NCBI GenBank assembly: GCA_965213855.1
Contig: CBDCAA010000007.1
Coordinates: 1,240,001-1,304,000 of the forward strand
Length of the DNA: 64,000 bases
Direction of reading: 5' to 3'
Origin: JBBROS01 sp965213855
GTDB lineage: Bacteria > Pseudomonadota > Alphaproteobacteria > Acetobacterales > Acetobacteraceae
Positions 44,557 to 54,338 of this stretch are shown in pieces. Under the pieces are notes generated by a model, which saw only the letters and a program-made list of their open reading frames with translations, made no database searches and had not been told where the DNA came from. Positions within the stretch are counted from its first letter, which is position 1. Every line of letters starts with the position of its first letter. The position numbers and the translations under genes were made by a program.

Positions 44557-45054
44557 ATGCAGCAGCATTCATTCGAGGCTACGGTCGAATGGACCGGCAA
44601 CACAGGCTCCGGCACTTCGGGGTTCCGGTCGTACGAGCGGCGGCACGAGATATCCGCGGACGGCAAACCGGGCATCCCGGGGTCCTCCGATCCGGCATTC
44701 CGCGGCGACCCTGCCCGCTACAATCCGGAAGACCTGCTCGTCGCCTCGGTCACCGCGTGCCACATGCTCTGGTATCTCGGCCTGTGCGCGAACGCGGGCC
44801 TCGTGGTGACCACCTACCTGGACCGTGCGAGCGGCACGATGGAGCTCGGCCCGGACGGCGGGGGCCGGTTCACCAACATCACGCTCCACCCCGTCGTGAC
44901 GTTCGCGGCCGGTGCCGACATGACAAGGGCGGCCGCGCTGCACGGGGAAGCGCACGCGAAGTGCTTCATCGCCAATTCCGTCAACTTCGAGGTGGAGCAC
45001 CGGCCGACACTGCGGGTGGAGGGCGGTCCGGTCGTGGCGGACATGAGCGCGTGA
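44557..45054 (+). CDS. OsmC-family peroxidase-like protein
   Basis: A 165-residue protein from ATG 44557. Family features are YNPEDLLVASVTACHMLWYL with the first reactive Cys, and HGEAHAKCFIANSVNFEVEH with the second. These two cysteines reduce organic hydroperoxides in OsmC/Ohr proteins. It begins 33 bases after the PhzF stop and is probably in the same transcript. Confidence 0.9.
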   Translation: MQQHSFEATVEWTGNTGSGTSGFRSYERRHEISADGKPGIPGSSDPAFRGDPARYNPEDLLVASVTACHMLWYLGLCANAGLVVTTYLDRASGTMELGPDGGGRFTNITLHPVVTFAAGADMTRAAALHGEAHAKCFIANSVNFEVEHRPTLRVEGGPVVADMSA

Positions 45055-45186
45055 TGACCGCGGCCGCGGCGGTCCTGCTTTCCTGCGCCGGAACGGGCGC
45101 ATCCGGCCCCGGGTCTTTCGCGACCGCCTGTCGGGCCGGGGGCGGCGGAAGAAGTCCGTGGCGCCAGCCGCCGGGAGGGCAAGTGG

Positions 45187-46029
45187 ATGCGTGACCCCGT
45201 CCCAGGACGGCGGACTTACGGCCGGAGAACGATCCTCTCCTCGATCTTCCTCGTGCTCGGCGCGGGAACGCCATCGGCCCTGGCGCAGGCGAGCTTCGGG
45301 CCATATCAGGCGACCGCCATCGTCACGGGCACGGACATGCGGAGCCGCCCGGCAGGCTTCGCGCAGTGCATGCTGGAGGTGCTCGTCAAGGTCACGGGCG
45401 ACCCGGGACTTGCGGATGATCCAAGGGCCGGGGAGCTGGCGTCCCGGGCGGCCGCCTACGTCACGTCGTTCAGCTACTTCGATCCCCTGGCCAAACGGCG
45501 GCCGCATGACGACCAGGGCACGTATGACCGTTCGTACGACCTGACCGTCCGTTTCGACCCAGGCCGGATCGACCTGGCGCTCACCCTGCTCGGGGCCTCG
45601 CCCTGGAACGGGAAGCGGCCCGCGATCTTTCCCGTACTCGCGGTCCGCGGCTCAGATCCGCCCTGGAAGGTGGACCTCCTCCTGACGTCGGGGGATCCGG
45701 CAGCCGGTGCGTGGCGCGCTTCGCTCGAGAACTCCGCCGTGAAATACGGGGTCGAGGTCCGCCTGCCGACCGAGCAAGAGATGCGGGCCTGGGAGGTCTC
45801 GCCAGGGAGGCCGCCTTCCGAATGGAAGGTGCCGCAGACGGAATCGGTGGTTGCCGTGGGGTCGATCGACTACCGGCCCGAAGCGATGGGATGGGTGGGG
45901 TCCTGGATCACGCGCTGGAAAGGCGCCGAGTATACGACCCGGGTCCGGGGTGTCAGCTTCGACGAGGCGTTCGACAGGTTGGTGCGGGGCGCCGTCCTGG
46001 TCGCCTCCGGCCGGGGTCGGCCCGACTGA
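45187..46029 (+). CDS. exported DUF2066-like protein (paralogue 2)
   Basis: About 280 residues from ATG 45187. A signal peptide (TILSSIFLVLGAGTPSALAQ) precedes AIVTGTDMRSRPAGFAQCML, EVLVKVTGDPGLADDPRAGE, and FSYFDPLAKRRPHDDQGTYD. The VLVKVTGDP and (V)T.FSY blocks are DUF2066-like. It shares TGTDMRxRPA, VKVTG and GVSFDEAF with the protein at 10888-11808, at roughly the same positions. Periplasmic location is likely; function unknown. Confidence 0.62.
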   Translation: MRDPVPGRRTYGRRTILSSIFLVLGAGTPSALAQASFGPYQATAIVTGTDMRSRPAGFAQCMLEVLVKVTGDPGLADDPRAGELASRAAAYVTSFSYFDPLAKRRPHDDQGTYDRSYDLTVRFDPGRIDLALTLLGASPWNGKRPAIFPVLAVRGSDPPWKVDLLLTSGDPAAGAWRASLENSAVKYGVEVRLPTEQEMRAWEVSPGRPPSEWKVPQTESVVAVGSIDYRPEAMGWVGSWITRWKGAEYTTRVRGVSFDEAFDRLVRGAVLVASGRGRPD

Positions 46030-46068
46030 CGGGACCGCGAGCGCGAAGCGTGCCGGACCCCTTGATCC

Positions 46069-46911
46069 TCACCCCGGGACCGGGCTCCCGCCGCCCGCCA
46101 TGCACGCATCCACGTCACGGGACGGCATGGCCCCGGCGACGAACCCGAAGGTCCCATGGTCGATCATCTCCCGTGCGGCGCGGTAAACGCTCCCGAAGGC
46201 CACCCGCGTCACGAGCGCGCCCAGGCTCACGCGCGTCACCCCCGCTTTCCGGAGCTGTTCGACACCGTGGGGGTCACGTCCGGCGACGAGGACGTTGAGC
46301 GGGCAAGACACCGAAGCCGCCACGGTCCTGATCGCCTCCAGGTCCGGCAGCCCCGGGGCGAAGACCACGTCCGCCCCCGCGGCCTCGAACGCCCGCAGGC
46401 GCCGGATCACTTCAGTCAGGTCGCCCTGGCCATGCAGGAAGCCTTCGGCGCGTGCCGTCACCATGAACGGGAACGGGAGGCTGGCGGCCGCCAGGGCGGA
46501 GGCACCCACGCGCGCAACCGCATGATCATGGCCGTAGATCGGTTCGCCCGGATCGCCTGAGAAGTCCTCCACCGACGCCCCGCAAAGCCCCGTCCCGAAC
46601 GCCATCGCGATCGTCTCCGCCACCGTCGCCGGGTCGTGGCCGTAGCAGTTCTCGAGGTCCGCAGAGACCGGCAGCGAAGTCGCCGCGACGATGGCGCGGG
46701 CGTTGGCGAGCGCCTCGTCCCTCGCGACCATACCGTCCTTCCGCCCCAAGGAGTAGGCCAGCCCCGCGCTGGTTGTTGCCAGGGCACGGAAACCCGCATG
46801 AGCCAGGATACGCGCGGACCCGGCGTCCCAGGGATTCGGGATGACGAACGTGCTTCCCCGCCGGTGGAGATCCCTGAAGGCTGCGCAACGCGACGCGTGT
46901 TCCGATGACAT
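46069..46911 (-). CDS. isocitrate lyase/PEP-mutase-family enzyme
   Basis: A 280-residue TIM-barrel protein from ATG 46911. NPWDAGSARILAHAGFRALA, LPVSADLENCYGHDPATVAE (the D.E metal pair) and FMVTARAEGFLHGQGDLTEV are typical of the PEP-mutase superfamily, which makes or breaks C-C or C-P bonds next to an alpha-oxo acid. The isocitrate lyase KKCGH loop is missing, so a methylisocitrate- or oxaloacetate-lyase-like activity is more likely than true isocitrate lyase. Confidence 0.85.
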   Translation of the reverse strand: MSSEHASRCAAFRDLHRRGSTFVIPNPWDAGSARILAHAGFRALATTSAGLAYSLGRKDGMVARDEALANARAIVAATSLPVSADLENCYGHDPATVAETIAMAFGTGLCGASVEDFSGDPGEPIYGHDHAVARVGASALAAASLPFPFMVTARAEGFLHGQGDLTEVIRRLRAFEAAGADVVFAPGLPDLEAIRTVAASVSCPLNVLVAGRDPHGVEQLRKAGVTRVSLGALVTRVAFGSVYRAAREMIDHGTFGFVAGAMPSRDVDACMAGGGSPVPG

Positions 46912-46956
46912 GTCGATCTCCCCGTCGAGGCTTCTGGGACGTCCGGGCCTCCAGCC

Positions 46957-47571
46957 TCAGCGGGCGGGCGAACCGGTCTTTCCGGTAGCGACCTGCGGGG
47001 CGCCGATCTCGCGGACAAGGTAGGAGACCGTCTTGCCGCGATCCGGAAGGAAGGCTTTCCCCGCCTCCCGGAAGCCGATTGCCGCGTGGAACCTGGCGGA
47101 GACGGGATTCGGCGGTTCCAGGTTCACTTCGCAGCAAATGACCGAATGACCTTCGGCCGACGCACGCGCGACGAGCTCCGCATACATGGCCCGCGCCAGC
47201 CCGGCGCCCCGCATGGCGGGGGCGACGACCACGCGGTCCACATACACGAAGCGGCGGAGGCGTTCCTTGAACCAGGCGTAGTTCGGGCTGCCGTAGTCGG
47301 CGTCCTGGTCGAATGCGAGGAGCATCGCGGATGCATCGTCCGCCATGACCGCTAGCCATGCGGCCCCGAGCAGGTCTGCAAGCGCCGATCCGTCCAAGAG
47401 CGAGAGCTCCGAGGCGTGTGCGTTGTTCAACGCCAGCATCGCGTCGTGGTCGCGCGGTTCCGGGTGCCTCAACCCGGAGGCTGCCGGTCCCCGCCCGTGG
47501 TTTGGCGCGACGTGCTCCCGGCCGGGGCTTGCTGGCCGGTCCCCCGTTTGGCCAGGGAGGGTGCCGCCCAT
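46957..47571 (-). CDS. GNAT-family N-acetyltransferase
   Basis: About 204 residues. ATG 47571 follows the isochorismatase stop by only two bases, so the genes are coupled; the true GNAT start may be further in, before PEPRDHDAMLALNNAHASEL. The acetyl-CoA loop region VYVDRVVVAPAMRGAGLARA and the tail ARFHAAIGFREAGKAFL are canonical. Substrate unknown. Confidence 0.82.
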   Translation of the reverse strand: MGGTLPGQTGDRPASPGREHVAPNHGRGPAASGLRHPEPRDHDAMLALNNAHASELSLLDGSALADLLGAAWLAVMADDASAMLLAFDQDADYGSPNYAWFKERLRRFVYVDRVVVAPAMRGAGLARAMYAELVARASAEGHSVICCEVNLEPPNPVSARFHAAIGFREAGKAFLPDRGKTVSYLVREIGAPQVATGKTGSPAR

Positions 47572-47573
47572 GT

Positions 47574-48149
47574 TCACGATGCTCCGGCGACCGCCTTTAT
47601 GGCGGCCGCCACCTGCCGCACGCTCGCGATCTCCGCGAATTCGTAGGCCAGGGTCGCGACATGGACCCGCTGGACCGTCTCCGCCGGTATCGAGCCGCCC
47701 GCGCCGTCCGGCATGTCGAAGCAGTCGCATGCCTCGGCAACCATCACCATCCGGTAGCCCAGGTTGGCCCCGACCCTGACCGTGGTCGAGACGCACATGT
47801 CCGTGGTGAAGCCGAAGGCCACGACGGTGTCCACTCCCATGTTCCGGAGCCGGACGTCCAGATCGGTGCCGATGAATGCTGCGTTGACACTCTTCGGGAC
47901 GACCGCCTCGCCCGGCAGCGGGTGGAAGCCGGGGCGGAAGGCGTTCCCCGGCTCGCCCACGCGCAGCGTCGAACCTGGTTCCGCGGACTCATGCCGGACG
48001 TGGATGACGGGAAGCTTGGCCGCGCGCCACGCCGCGAGGAGTTCACGGCCGTTGGCATCCGCGGCGACGTTCCAGCGCCGGGGCCACGAAGGGCCGTCGA
48101 ACGCGACCTGGAGATCTATGGGCAACAGGACCGACCGGGCCAGGTCCAT
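47574..48149 (-). CDS. isochorismatase-like cysteine hydrolase
   Basis: A 191-residue protein from ATG 48149. The catalytic triad is visible: Asp in LLPIDLQVAF, Lys in AVVPKSVNAAFIGT and Cys in FGFTTDMCVSTTVRVGANL. Family members hydrolyse isochorismate, nicotinamide or carbamoyl compounds; this one is closest to the uncharacterised cysteine-hydrolase group. First gene of a leftward unit with GNAT and probably the PEP-mutase-type gene. Confidence 0.88.
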   Translation of the reverse strand: MDLARSVLLPIDLQVAFDGPSWPRRWNVAADANGRELLAAWRAAKLPVIHVRHESAEPGSTLRVGEPGNAFRPGFHPLPGEAVVPKSVNAAFIGTDLDVRLRNMGVDTVVAFGFTTDMCVSTTVRVGANLGYRMVMVAEACDCFDMPDGAGGSIPAETVQRVHVATLAYEFAEIASVRQVAAAIKAVAGAS

Positions 48150-48769
48150 CAGGGTGCCCTCCCGGGGGTCGCCACTCTCGCGTCGCTCGCGTGTCTTGAC
48201 GATGACCGATGGAAGGAAGCCGCCTGCGGTCCGCCGTCCGGGGCGATAGTGTCCAAGCTCGGGAAAGGGGCAGGCCCGGTCCGCGACATGATGCTGGACT
48301 CCTCTCTTCGGATTGCGATGTCACGACGCGCCCACCCCTGCCACGTGCAATTACGCCAACCTTCTTCGCGGCAACTCGTGTTCCTTGCACCCTTGACGCC
48401 GCGCAGACTGCCGTGACAGGCGTCGGAGCGGAGGACAATGGCAAGCCGGAGGTCCGCCGCGGTGGCCGCGCCAGCATTCATGTCGACCATCAGCGCGGCC
48501 CGCGCCGGTCCCGTCACGGGCCTGACGTTTGACAACGAGAACGCCTTCGCGGCGTCGCACCAGGTTCCGGACATCCCGTCGCCGACCGCGGGGTCGGGCG
48601 ACGCTCGGCGTCGCGACCGACACCGCGATCACCGATTTCCCCGTGACCTCCCGGCAGGTCACGGGCTCCCTGAAATCCATCATCTACGATGGGACCTCGA
48701 GCGCCCTCGTCTGCACGAGCGCGGCCGCGAGTTTCGGGTCCGATGCCTTCGACGGCTACGGCAACGCCT
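48150..48769. other. degenerate stretch, no recognisable gene
   Basis: A plus-strand frame near 48600-48771 (DTAITDFPVTSRQVTGSLKS, then IIYDGTSSALVC) looks protein-like but matches nothing I know. The rest shows no family features. Confidence 0.35.
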
Positions 48770-49830
48770 AGTGTCGGAGGAGTTCTTCGCGCACCACGGC
48801 CTTCCCAGCGAGCGTCGCGAGGAGGGGGAGCGCCGGATGAAGGACTCGGCTCACCCGGCGTGGTTCGCATGCACGACGACGCTGGTCGGGCATCGACATC
48901 GGCGCCATAAACTCGGTCGCACGACTCGGTCCCGGGCACACGGTCTCGGGATGCGGCAGCCGCTGTGTCGTTCGGGTCGCCGCGAGGGCCAGTCGGCGAC
49001 GATGCGGGTCTACGTCAAAAGAGCCACTCTCGCAGGCCGCCCATCCGCTTGACGCGCCCCGCCGGGGCACGGTCCAGGCCGTCGCGATTTTGGAATCGAT
49101 GCTGGAGCGGTGGAACGAGCTGCCGGAGCCGGGGCGTCTCCACTTTTCGACCCTGGCGCACCAGCTTCTCGCGATGGTCGCCCAGCGCGGCGGGATCGAC
49201 GCATCGCAGGGATGGCAGTCGCTTTGCGCCAGCGGCGCTTTCGACGCCGTGGACAGGGATCTGTATCCTTCCGTCCTGCGCCGCATGGGTCCCGACGTCA
49301 CCCTGGAGAGCAGGCGCCGGACGGCACCCTGCTGCCGGGCAAGGCTGGCGAGGGCGTCGTCCAGAGCCGCGACTTCTACGCCGTGTCCAAGGGTGGCCAG
49401 GAGAACCGGGTCGTCTAGGTCGGGGGAGAAACATCGGGACGGTGCCCGAGACCAGCGCTACATCTCCGGACAGCTCCTCATGCTGGCGGGACGCCGCTGC
49501 CGCATCCAGGAAGTGGACGGGTCCCGCAAGGAGATCACGGTCGTCGGGCGTTCGGGGGGCAACCGCCCACCTTCGGCGGGGAGTCGGTGCCGCCGTCCGA
49601 AGGCGTGGTCCGGCGATGCAATTACGTACGAGACGATCGCCGTGCCGACGTTCCTCGATCAGCTGGCGATCGGTCTGCCCCGGACCCCCTCGACCTCGCC
49701 AGGATGCTCGTGGAGAAGTTGTTAGGGATGTTCGACCCTTCCCTGGACGACGAGCTGCTGTGCCGTGCCTACGCCTCGGAGAGGATCGACGCTCCGGCGC
49801 TGCCCGCCTTGGCCGGGGAGATCCTGGCAG
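48770..49830 (+). pseudogene. Lhr-family DEAD/DEAH helicase, decayed C-terminal part
   Basis: Blocks in changing plus-strand frames line up in order with the C-terminal half of Lhr-like helicases: SEEFFAHHGLPSERREEGER; GIDIGAINSVARLGPGHTVS; RSGRREGQSATMRVYVKRAT (motif VI region); TVQAVAILESMLERWNELPE; LHFSTLAHQLLAMVAQRGGI; PDGTLLPGKAGEGVVQSRDF; YISGQLLMLAGRRCRIQEVD; and MFDPSLDDELLCRAYASERI. At least five frameshifts or stops interrupt them, and helicase motifs I-III are absent. It is a dead fragment of a large DNA-repair-type helicase. Confidence 0.65.
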
Positions 49831-50169
49831 GTGGCCACCGGGAACCTCGGCAAGCCCTGGCGCCGTGGCGTCCCCCTGCGTCGCACCTGACCCGTCGCAG
49901 CACAGGACTGCCCGAGATGCAGCTGGCAATGCGGCGACTGCCGACGGCGGGGGCTGCCCCCTCGTGGAATGGTTCGGCGTGGCTCCTTCCGGTTCCGGAT
50001 GGTATCCGGCGAACCGGCATGGCTCGCCGCCGGACCGGTCGTGGAACGAGGCGCCTCCCCGCGTTGCGGCACCCCGCCCCTTCGCTCCCGGCGTGGCCGA
50101 AGTGACGGCGGCGCTGCCACTCCCCCACATCACGGGGCGGCCACCCCGAGGCTACAAGGCGCCCGCCCT
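49831..50169. other. degenerate stretch, no recognisable gene
   Basis: About 340 bases between the helicase and RmuC remnants. I could not assign any frame to a family. Confidence 0.35.
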
Positions 50170-50356
50170 TCGTGCGAAGGAGGCCGACGAACTCTCCATA
50201 GCGCTTCCCGGCCCGGTTCGAGATCTCCTCCGCATTGTGGTTGCGCCTCTCCACCTGCCGGACGTTCGCGACCTTCCTGAGCGCCACCATCAAGGTGGTC
50301 GGCGTGGTGATGGCAACATTCCTTTCCGCCGCAGATAGGATGAGGTCGGGTTCCGC
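50170..50356 (-). pseudogene. RmuC internal fragment
   Basis: The minus strand reads DLILSAAERNVAITTPTTLM, VALRKVANVRQVERRNHNAE and EISNRAGKRYGEFVGLL. This is the conserved C-terminal block of the DNA recombination protein RmuC, in which LVTPTTLL..LR.....R.E....NA.EIA.R...LYDKFVGF is standard. Both ends are missing. It abuts the stop of the LysR gene at 50373. Confidence 0.7.
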
Positions 50357-50372
50357 CTGGCCCCGGCAGGTG

Positions 50373-51263
50373 TCACCGAGAGGCCGCGAACTCCGCGGAC
50401 AGCGCCGAGGCGGCCTCCGCGATGATGTCCATGACGGCGCGGACACGCCGCATCTTGGCGGTGTCGGGATGTGCGAGCAGCCAAATCTCCATGGGCGGAA
50501 CCGTCAAGGACGAAAGTATCGGCTCCAATCCCTTGCCGCGGACAAGGATGTGGGGGAGACAGACTATTCCCAACCCGGCCAGCCCCGCCTCTAGCCGCTC
50601 CTGCGATCCCGTCATGCGCGCGACCGCCGGGTGGGATGCCACCCGACGGTACCAGACCGTGGTCTCGGCCCTCGGGTAGTCCTCGAGCCAGTCCACGAAG
50701 CTATGCCGTCCCAGGTCCTCGGGGCATCTCGGCCTACCGAGCCTGTCCAGGTAGCCCGGTGACGCGTAGAGGCCGAAACCCAAAGTCGCAATCCTTCGCG
50801 CGAGCAGGTCGCCCCCGTCCGGCCGCACCGAGCGGAGCGCGATGTCCGCCTCGCGCCTGGCGAGGCTGAAGACCTTGTTGGAACTGAGGATGTCCAACCG
50901 GATGCCGGGGTGTAGCTTCCGGAGCCTGGGCAACGCCGGTATTAGGAAAGACAAAGTCACCGCCTCGCTCGCGGTGACCGCGACCTGTCCCGCGACGACG
51001 CGGTCCTCCGTGGCGACGGCCGCGGACAGCCCGAGCAGGTCATCCTCCACCCGGATTGCATGATCCAGGAGCTTGAGCCCCGTCCCGGTCAGGCGATACC
51101 CGTCGGGACGGCGGTCGAAGAGGCGCGAGCCGACGGCTTCCTCGAAGCTGGCGATCCTGCGGCTGACCGTGGCCGCATCGACCCGGAGCGTCCGCGAGGA
51201 AGCCGACAGGCTTCCGGAGCGTGCCACCGACAGGAAGAACCGCAGATCATCCCAGTCCTTCAA
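50373..51263 (-). CDS. LysR-family transcriptional regulator (paralogue of 5957-6853)
   Basis: A 296-residue LysR protein. The start is a TTG at 51263 with GGGAGG upstream; it yields MKDWDDLRFFLSVARSGSLS, then RTLRVDAATVSRRIASFEEA. The effector domain has RREADIALRSVRPDGGDLLA and RRIATLGFGLYASPGYLDRL, as in the paralogue at 5957-6853, which it matches almost block by block. The cupin gene is divergent and could be its target. Confidence 0.85.
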   Translation of the reverse strand: MKDWDDLRFFLSVARSGSLSASSRTLRVDAATVSRRIASFEEAVGSRLFDRRPDGYRLTGTGLKLLDHAIRVEDDLLGLSAAVATEDRVVAGQVAVTASEAVTLSFLIPALPRLRKLHPGIRLDILSSNKVFSLARREADIALRSVRPDGGDLLARRIATLGFGLYASPGYLDRLGRPRCPEDLGRHSFVDWLEDYPRAETTVWYRRVASHPAVARMTGSQERLEAGLAGLGIVCLPHILVRGKGLEPILSSLTVPPMEIWLLAHPDTAKMRRVRAVMDIIAEAASALSAEFAASR

Positions 51264-51795
51264 TATGGCTCACGCCTCCCACGCCGTCGGGCGGCAGCCG
51301 CCAAGGCATGGGATGTCGCTCCCGCGGGCCGCCCCCCGTGCGCGCGCGGGGTCGCCGACGGGTCGTCGAGATGGGTGGGAGGTCGGTCGCACATGCCGAT
51401 CGGACGCTCCTGTCCAGCTGCGACGCGAGGTTTCAACGCCTGGTCGCGGACAGCGTGCCGCCTGCAAGCGTTCCGGAGTAGCGGAACGTTGCGGGTAAGC
51501 ATCCTGCATGGATGCCCGATCCGGGACCTCCGGGTCGATGGTCCGGACAGGTCGACCCCGCCTCCGCGCGAAAAGCGCCATGCCGCAGCGGCTTTCCCGA
51601 TCGGTCTGCAAGGGCCGGGACAGGACGGGCAACTAGTGACCTTCACGGCCCGCGCCCGATGCCCGGGTTGAACGGTCCGATCAAGATTGACCAGAGCGAC
51701 GGACGGCGCTGCCTTGTCGGGGGGAAGCTGCCGGACGGCGACCCGGCGGCGTGCTGGGCACGATCGACCGGCCCGGCTTGGAACGGAGGAACGGA
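51264..51795. other. intergenic region, no gene seen
   Basis: About 530 bases between the divergent LysR and cupin genes. No family-like frame and no strong palindrome was found. Confidence 0.35.
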
Positions 51796-52284
51796 ATGGA
51801 AGAGGTTAACGGACGGACGATGCTGGCCGTGATGGCGATTCAGGTGGAGCCGCGGAAGACGGTGTCGAACTACCCGGAGCCGTTCGCGTCCCGGATGTCC
51901 GGGCGGGAAAAGCGGGTCCTGGGCGATATCTTCGGGCTGAGGACCTTCGGAATGAACCTGACGAGGCTGGCTCCCGGCGCGGTGTCGTCCGTGCACCACT
52001 CGCATTCCCGTCAGGACGAGATGATCTGGATCGTGCAGGGTGAGCCCACGCTGGTGACAGACACGGCGGAGACCCCGATGATGCCCGGGATGTGCGCCGG
52101 TTTCCCGGCGGGCGGGACCGCCCACCACCTCGAGAACCGCTCCTCCTCCGACGTCCTCTACCTAGAAATCGGCGACCGCGGTCAAGGCGACAGCGTCGAA
52201 TATCCCCATGATGACCTGATCCTGGTAGACGACCCGGCTACTGGAAAACTCCGCTACGCACACAAGGACGGAACATCCTACTGA
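51796..52284 (+). CDS. cupin-domain protein
   Basis: A 162-residue single-cupin protein from ATG 51796 with GGAGG seven bases upstream. Motif 1 is SVHHSHSRQDEMIWIVQGEP and motif 2 MCAGFPAGGTAHHLENRSSS, which provide the metal-binding His/Glu/His. A short C-terminal tail (HDDLILVDDPATGKLRYAHK) is typical of a family of uncharacterised cupins that are often annotated as epimerase- or oxygenase-like. Confidence 0.85.
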   Translation: MEEVNGRTMLAVMAIQVEPRKTVSNYPEPFASRMSGREKRVLGDIFGLRTFGMNLTRLAPGAVSSVHHSHSRQDEMIWIVQGEPTLVTDTAETPMMPGMCAGFPAGGTAHHLENRSSSDVLYLEIGDRGQGDSVEYPHDDLILVDDPATGKLRYAHKDGTSY

Positions 52285-52897
52285 CGCCGCCCTCCGTCGG
52301 AGGTTCGGCGCCGTCTGGCCGCCCGAACACCAGGCAACGCGAGCGAAGGCGTGCGCGGGACTACAGAAGCGGGGCCTTTCCCATCTGACCCAGCTCACGT
52401 CTTCGGCGCGAGATGCCAGGAACCATCCCGGGGCGGGCATGGGCCGCGAGATACCGGACGAGCGAAGCCCCGGCAGGAACAGTTCGGTCGGTCGCTGCCG
52501 ACATATCCCATCCGCACGGTTGATCCCCCGTCTATCCGGTTCTTTTTCGCGTCACTCACGTGAATCCATATACCGCATCCTCATCTCACTGCCCGGCCTC
52601 AGTGCATGTCGCCGATCTCGAAGGAGACTTGGTCCTCACCGTCGTCGGGGCGTGAAGCTCTTCGACATCTTCGTCTCCGATCGCCTCGGGCATACGCTTC
52701 GACGCACGTTCGCATTTCTTGGCCGCGGAGGGTTCTGTGGATGGACGTATATCTCCGTCCGGTATCAGGGCACCCGGGGCCCGATCGGGGGATGCCGGGC
52801 GACCATGCTCGACGGAACGCCGAACGGGTCTGCGCGGGCTTGCCTGTTCCGGTGCGCCAGCCGATGCCAGGGGATCGGCGCCACTTCAGGAGCCGCC
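52285..52897. other. about 610 bases without a recognisable gene
   Basis: Open frames here are long only because of the GC content and have no recognisable domains. Confidence 0.35.
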
Positions 52898-54183
52898 ATG
52901 GTCTTCATCCCCTCGTTCACTTCCAGGCGGATCAGGCCGTCCCCGGCCTCGGCGCTGCGGCAAAGGGCATCGAGCTCAGGGCGGCAGGACGCGACGTCCA
53001 CGACCTCGCGTCGGGCGAACTCGACTTCCCGACACCCGCGCACGTCATCGCCGCCGCCGCAGAAGCGATGCATGCGGGCGAGACCAAGTACACGCTCGTC
53101 CAGGGCAAGCAGGAGTTGCGCGAGGCCATCGCCTCGAAGGTGCTGCGCCTCAACGGCCTGGCCTACGATCCCGGGGAGATCAGTGCCACGAACGGGTCCG
53201 CCCAGGCCCTTTCCGGCGCGCTGGCCGCGACACTAAGGCCTGGTGACGAGGTCGTGGTCCCCGTCCCCTGCTGGGGATCATACCGGAGCCAGGTGATCCT
53301 GGCGGGGGGTCGTCCGGTGCCGGTGGGTTGCTCGCGGGACAACGGCTTCAAGCTCATGCCCGACGACCTCCAGGCGGCGCTGACCGGGCGCACGAGGTGG
53401 CTCGTCCTCAACAATCCGGTAAACCCGACCGGCGTGGTCTATTCGAAAAGCGAGCTAGCCGCATTGGCGGACGTGCTGCTCGACCGGCCAGAAGTTTGGG
53501 TCCTCGCGGACGGATTGTACGAAGAGATCGTCTTCGACGGGTCCCATGCGGTGACGATGGCCGAGGCCCAGCCTTTGATGCAGGATCGTACGCTCTTGGT
53601 CGGCGGCGTTGCAAAGGCATATTCCATGACAGGTTGGCGGATCGGGTGGGCCCGCGGCCCGCGTGAACTCGTCGCCGAGATGACCAAGATACAGTCGCAG
53701 ACTACACCTTGCGCTTCGTCGGTGAGCCAGGCGGCCGCGGCGGCCGTGTTGACGGGGCCGCAATACGTCGTCACCGACCAGGCCCGGATACTGGGAAGCA
53801 GGCGCGATCGCTTTCTCGAGTTGCTGGACGCGGTGCCCGGCGTGTCGAGCGGCAAGGCGGATGGCGCCTTCTACCTGTTCCCGTCGTACGCAGGTCTCCT
53901 GGGCACGAGGCGGCCGGACGGCAGGATCATCTCGTCGGACCGGGATGTGGCGGCAGACCTGCTGGATGCCGCGAACCTCGTCGCGCTGCCGGGAGCGGAT
54001 TGCGACGCCTCGCCATACTACCGTGTCAGCTTCGCGAGGGAGGAGCGGTTGATTGAGGAGGCCGGTGAGCGGCTCCGCGACGCTTGCTCCATGTTGTTCC
54101 GGGATCGCAGTAACAAACCTCGCCCGCACGCGCCCCCGTCGGCGGCCTCCTACCCCGCCGACCGGCTGCCGGGAAGGGTTTGA
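52898..54183 (+). pseudogene. class I/II PLP aminotransferase with one N-terminal frameshift
   Basis: ATG 52898, with AGGAG six bases upstream, opens MVFIPSFTSRRIRPSPASA, the normal start of AspC-like aminotransferases. Near 52955 the frame must shift by one base; the rest (KGIELRAAGRDVHDLASGEL; VLNNPVNPTGVVYSKSELA; VGGVAKAYSMTGWRIGW with the PLP-binding Lys; YYRVSFAREERLIEEAGERL) is one clean frame. About 428 residues in total. It is either newly broken or carries a sequencing error. Confidence 0.75.
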
Positions 54184-54338
54184 CCGGTCTGGCCGAAGCG
54201 TCCAGTCAGGTCCGACGGCCAGGCCCGGGTGCCTGCCGCGGTCTGACCCGTGCCCGGGAATCTGTTTTTCGGGCAGGTGCGAGCCGCTGAACGCGCCGCG
54301 CCCAGCCATTCCAGCATCCAGCGAGGACCCGGGTCACG

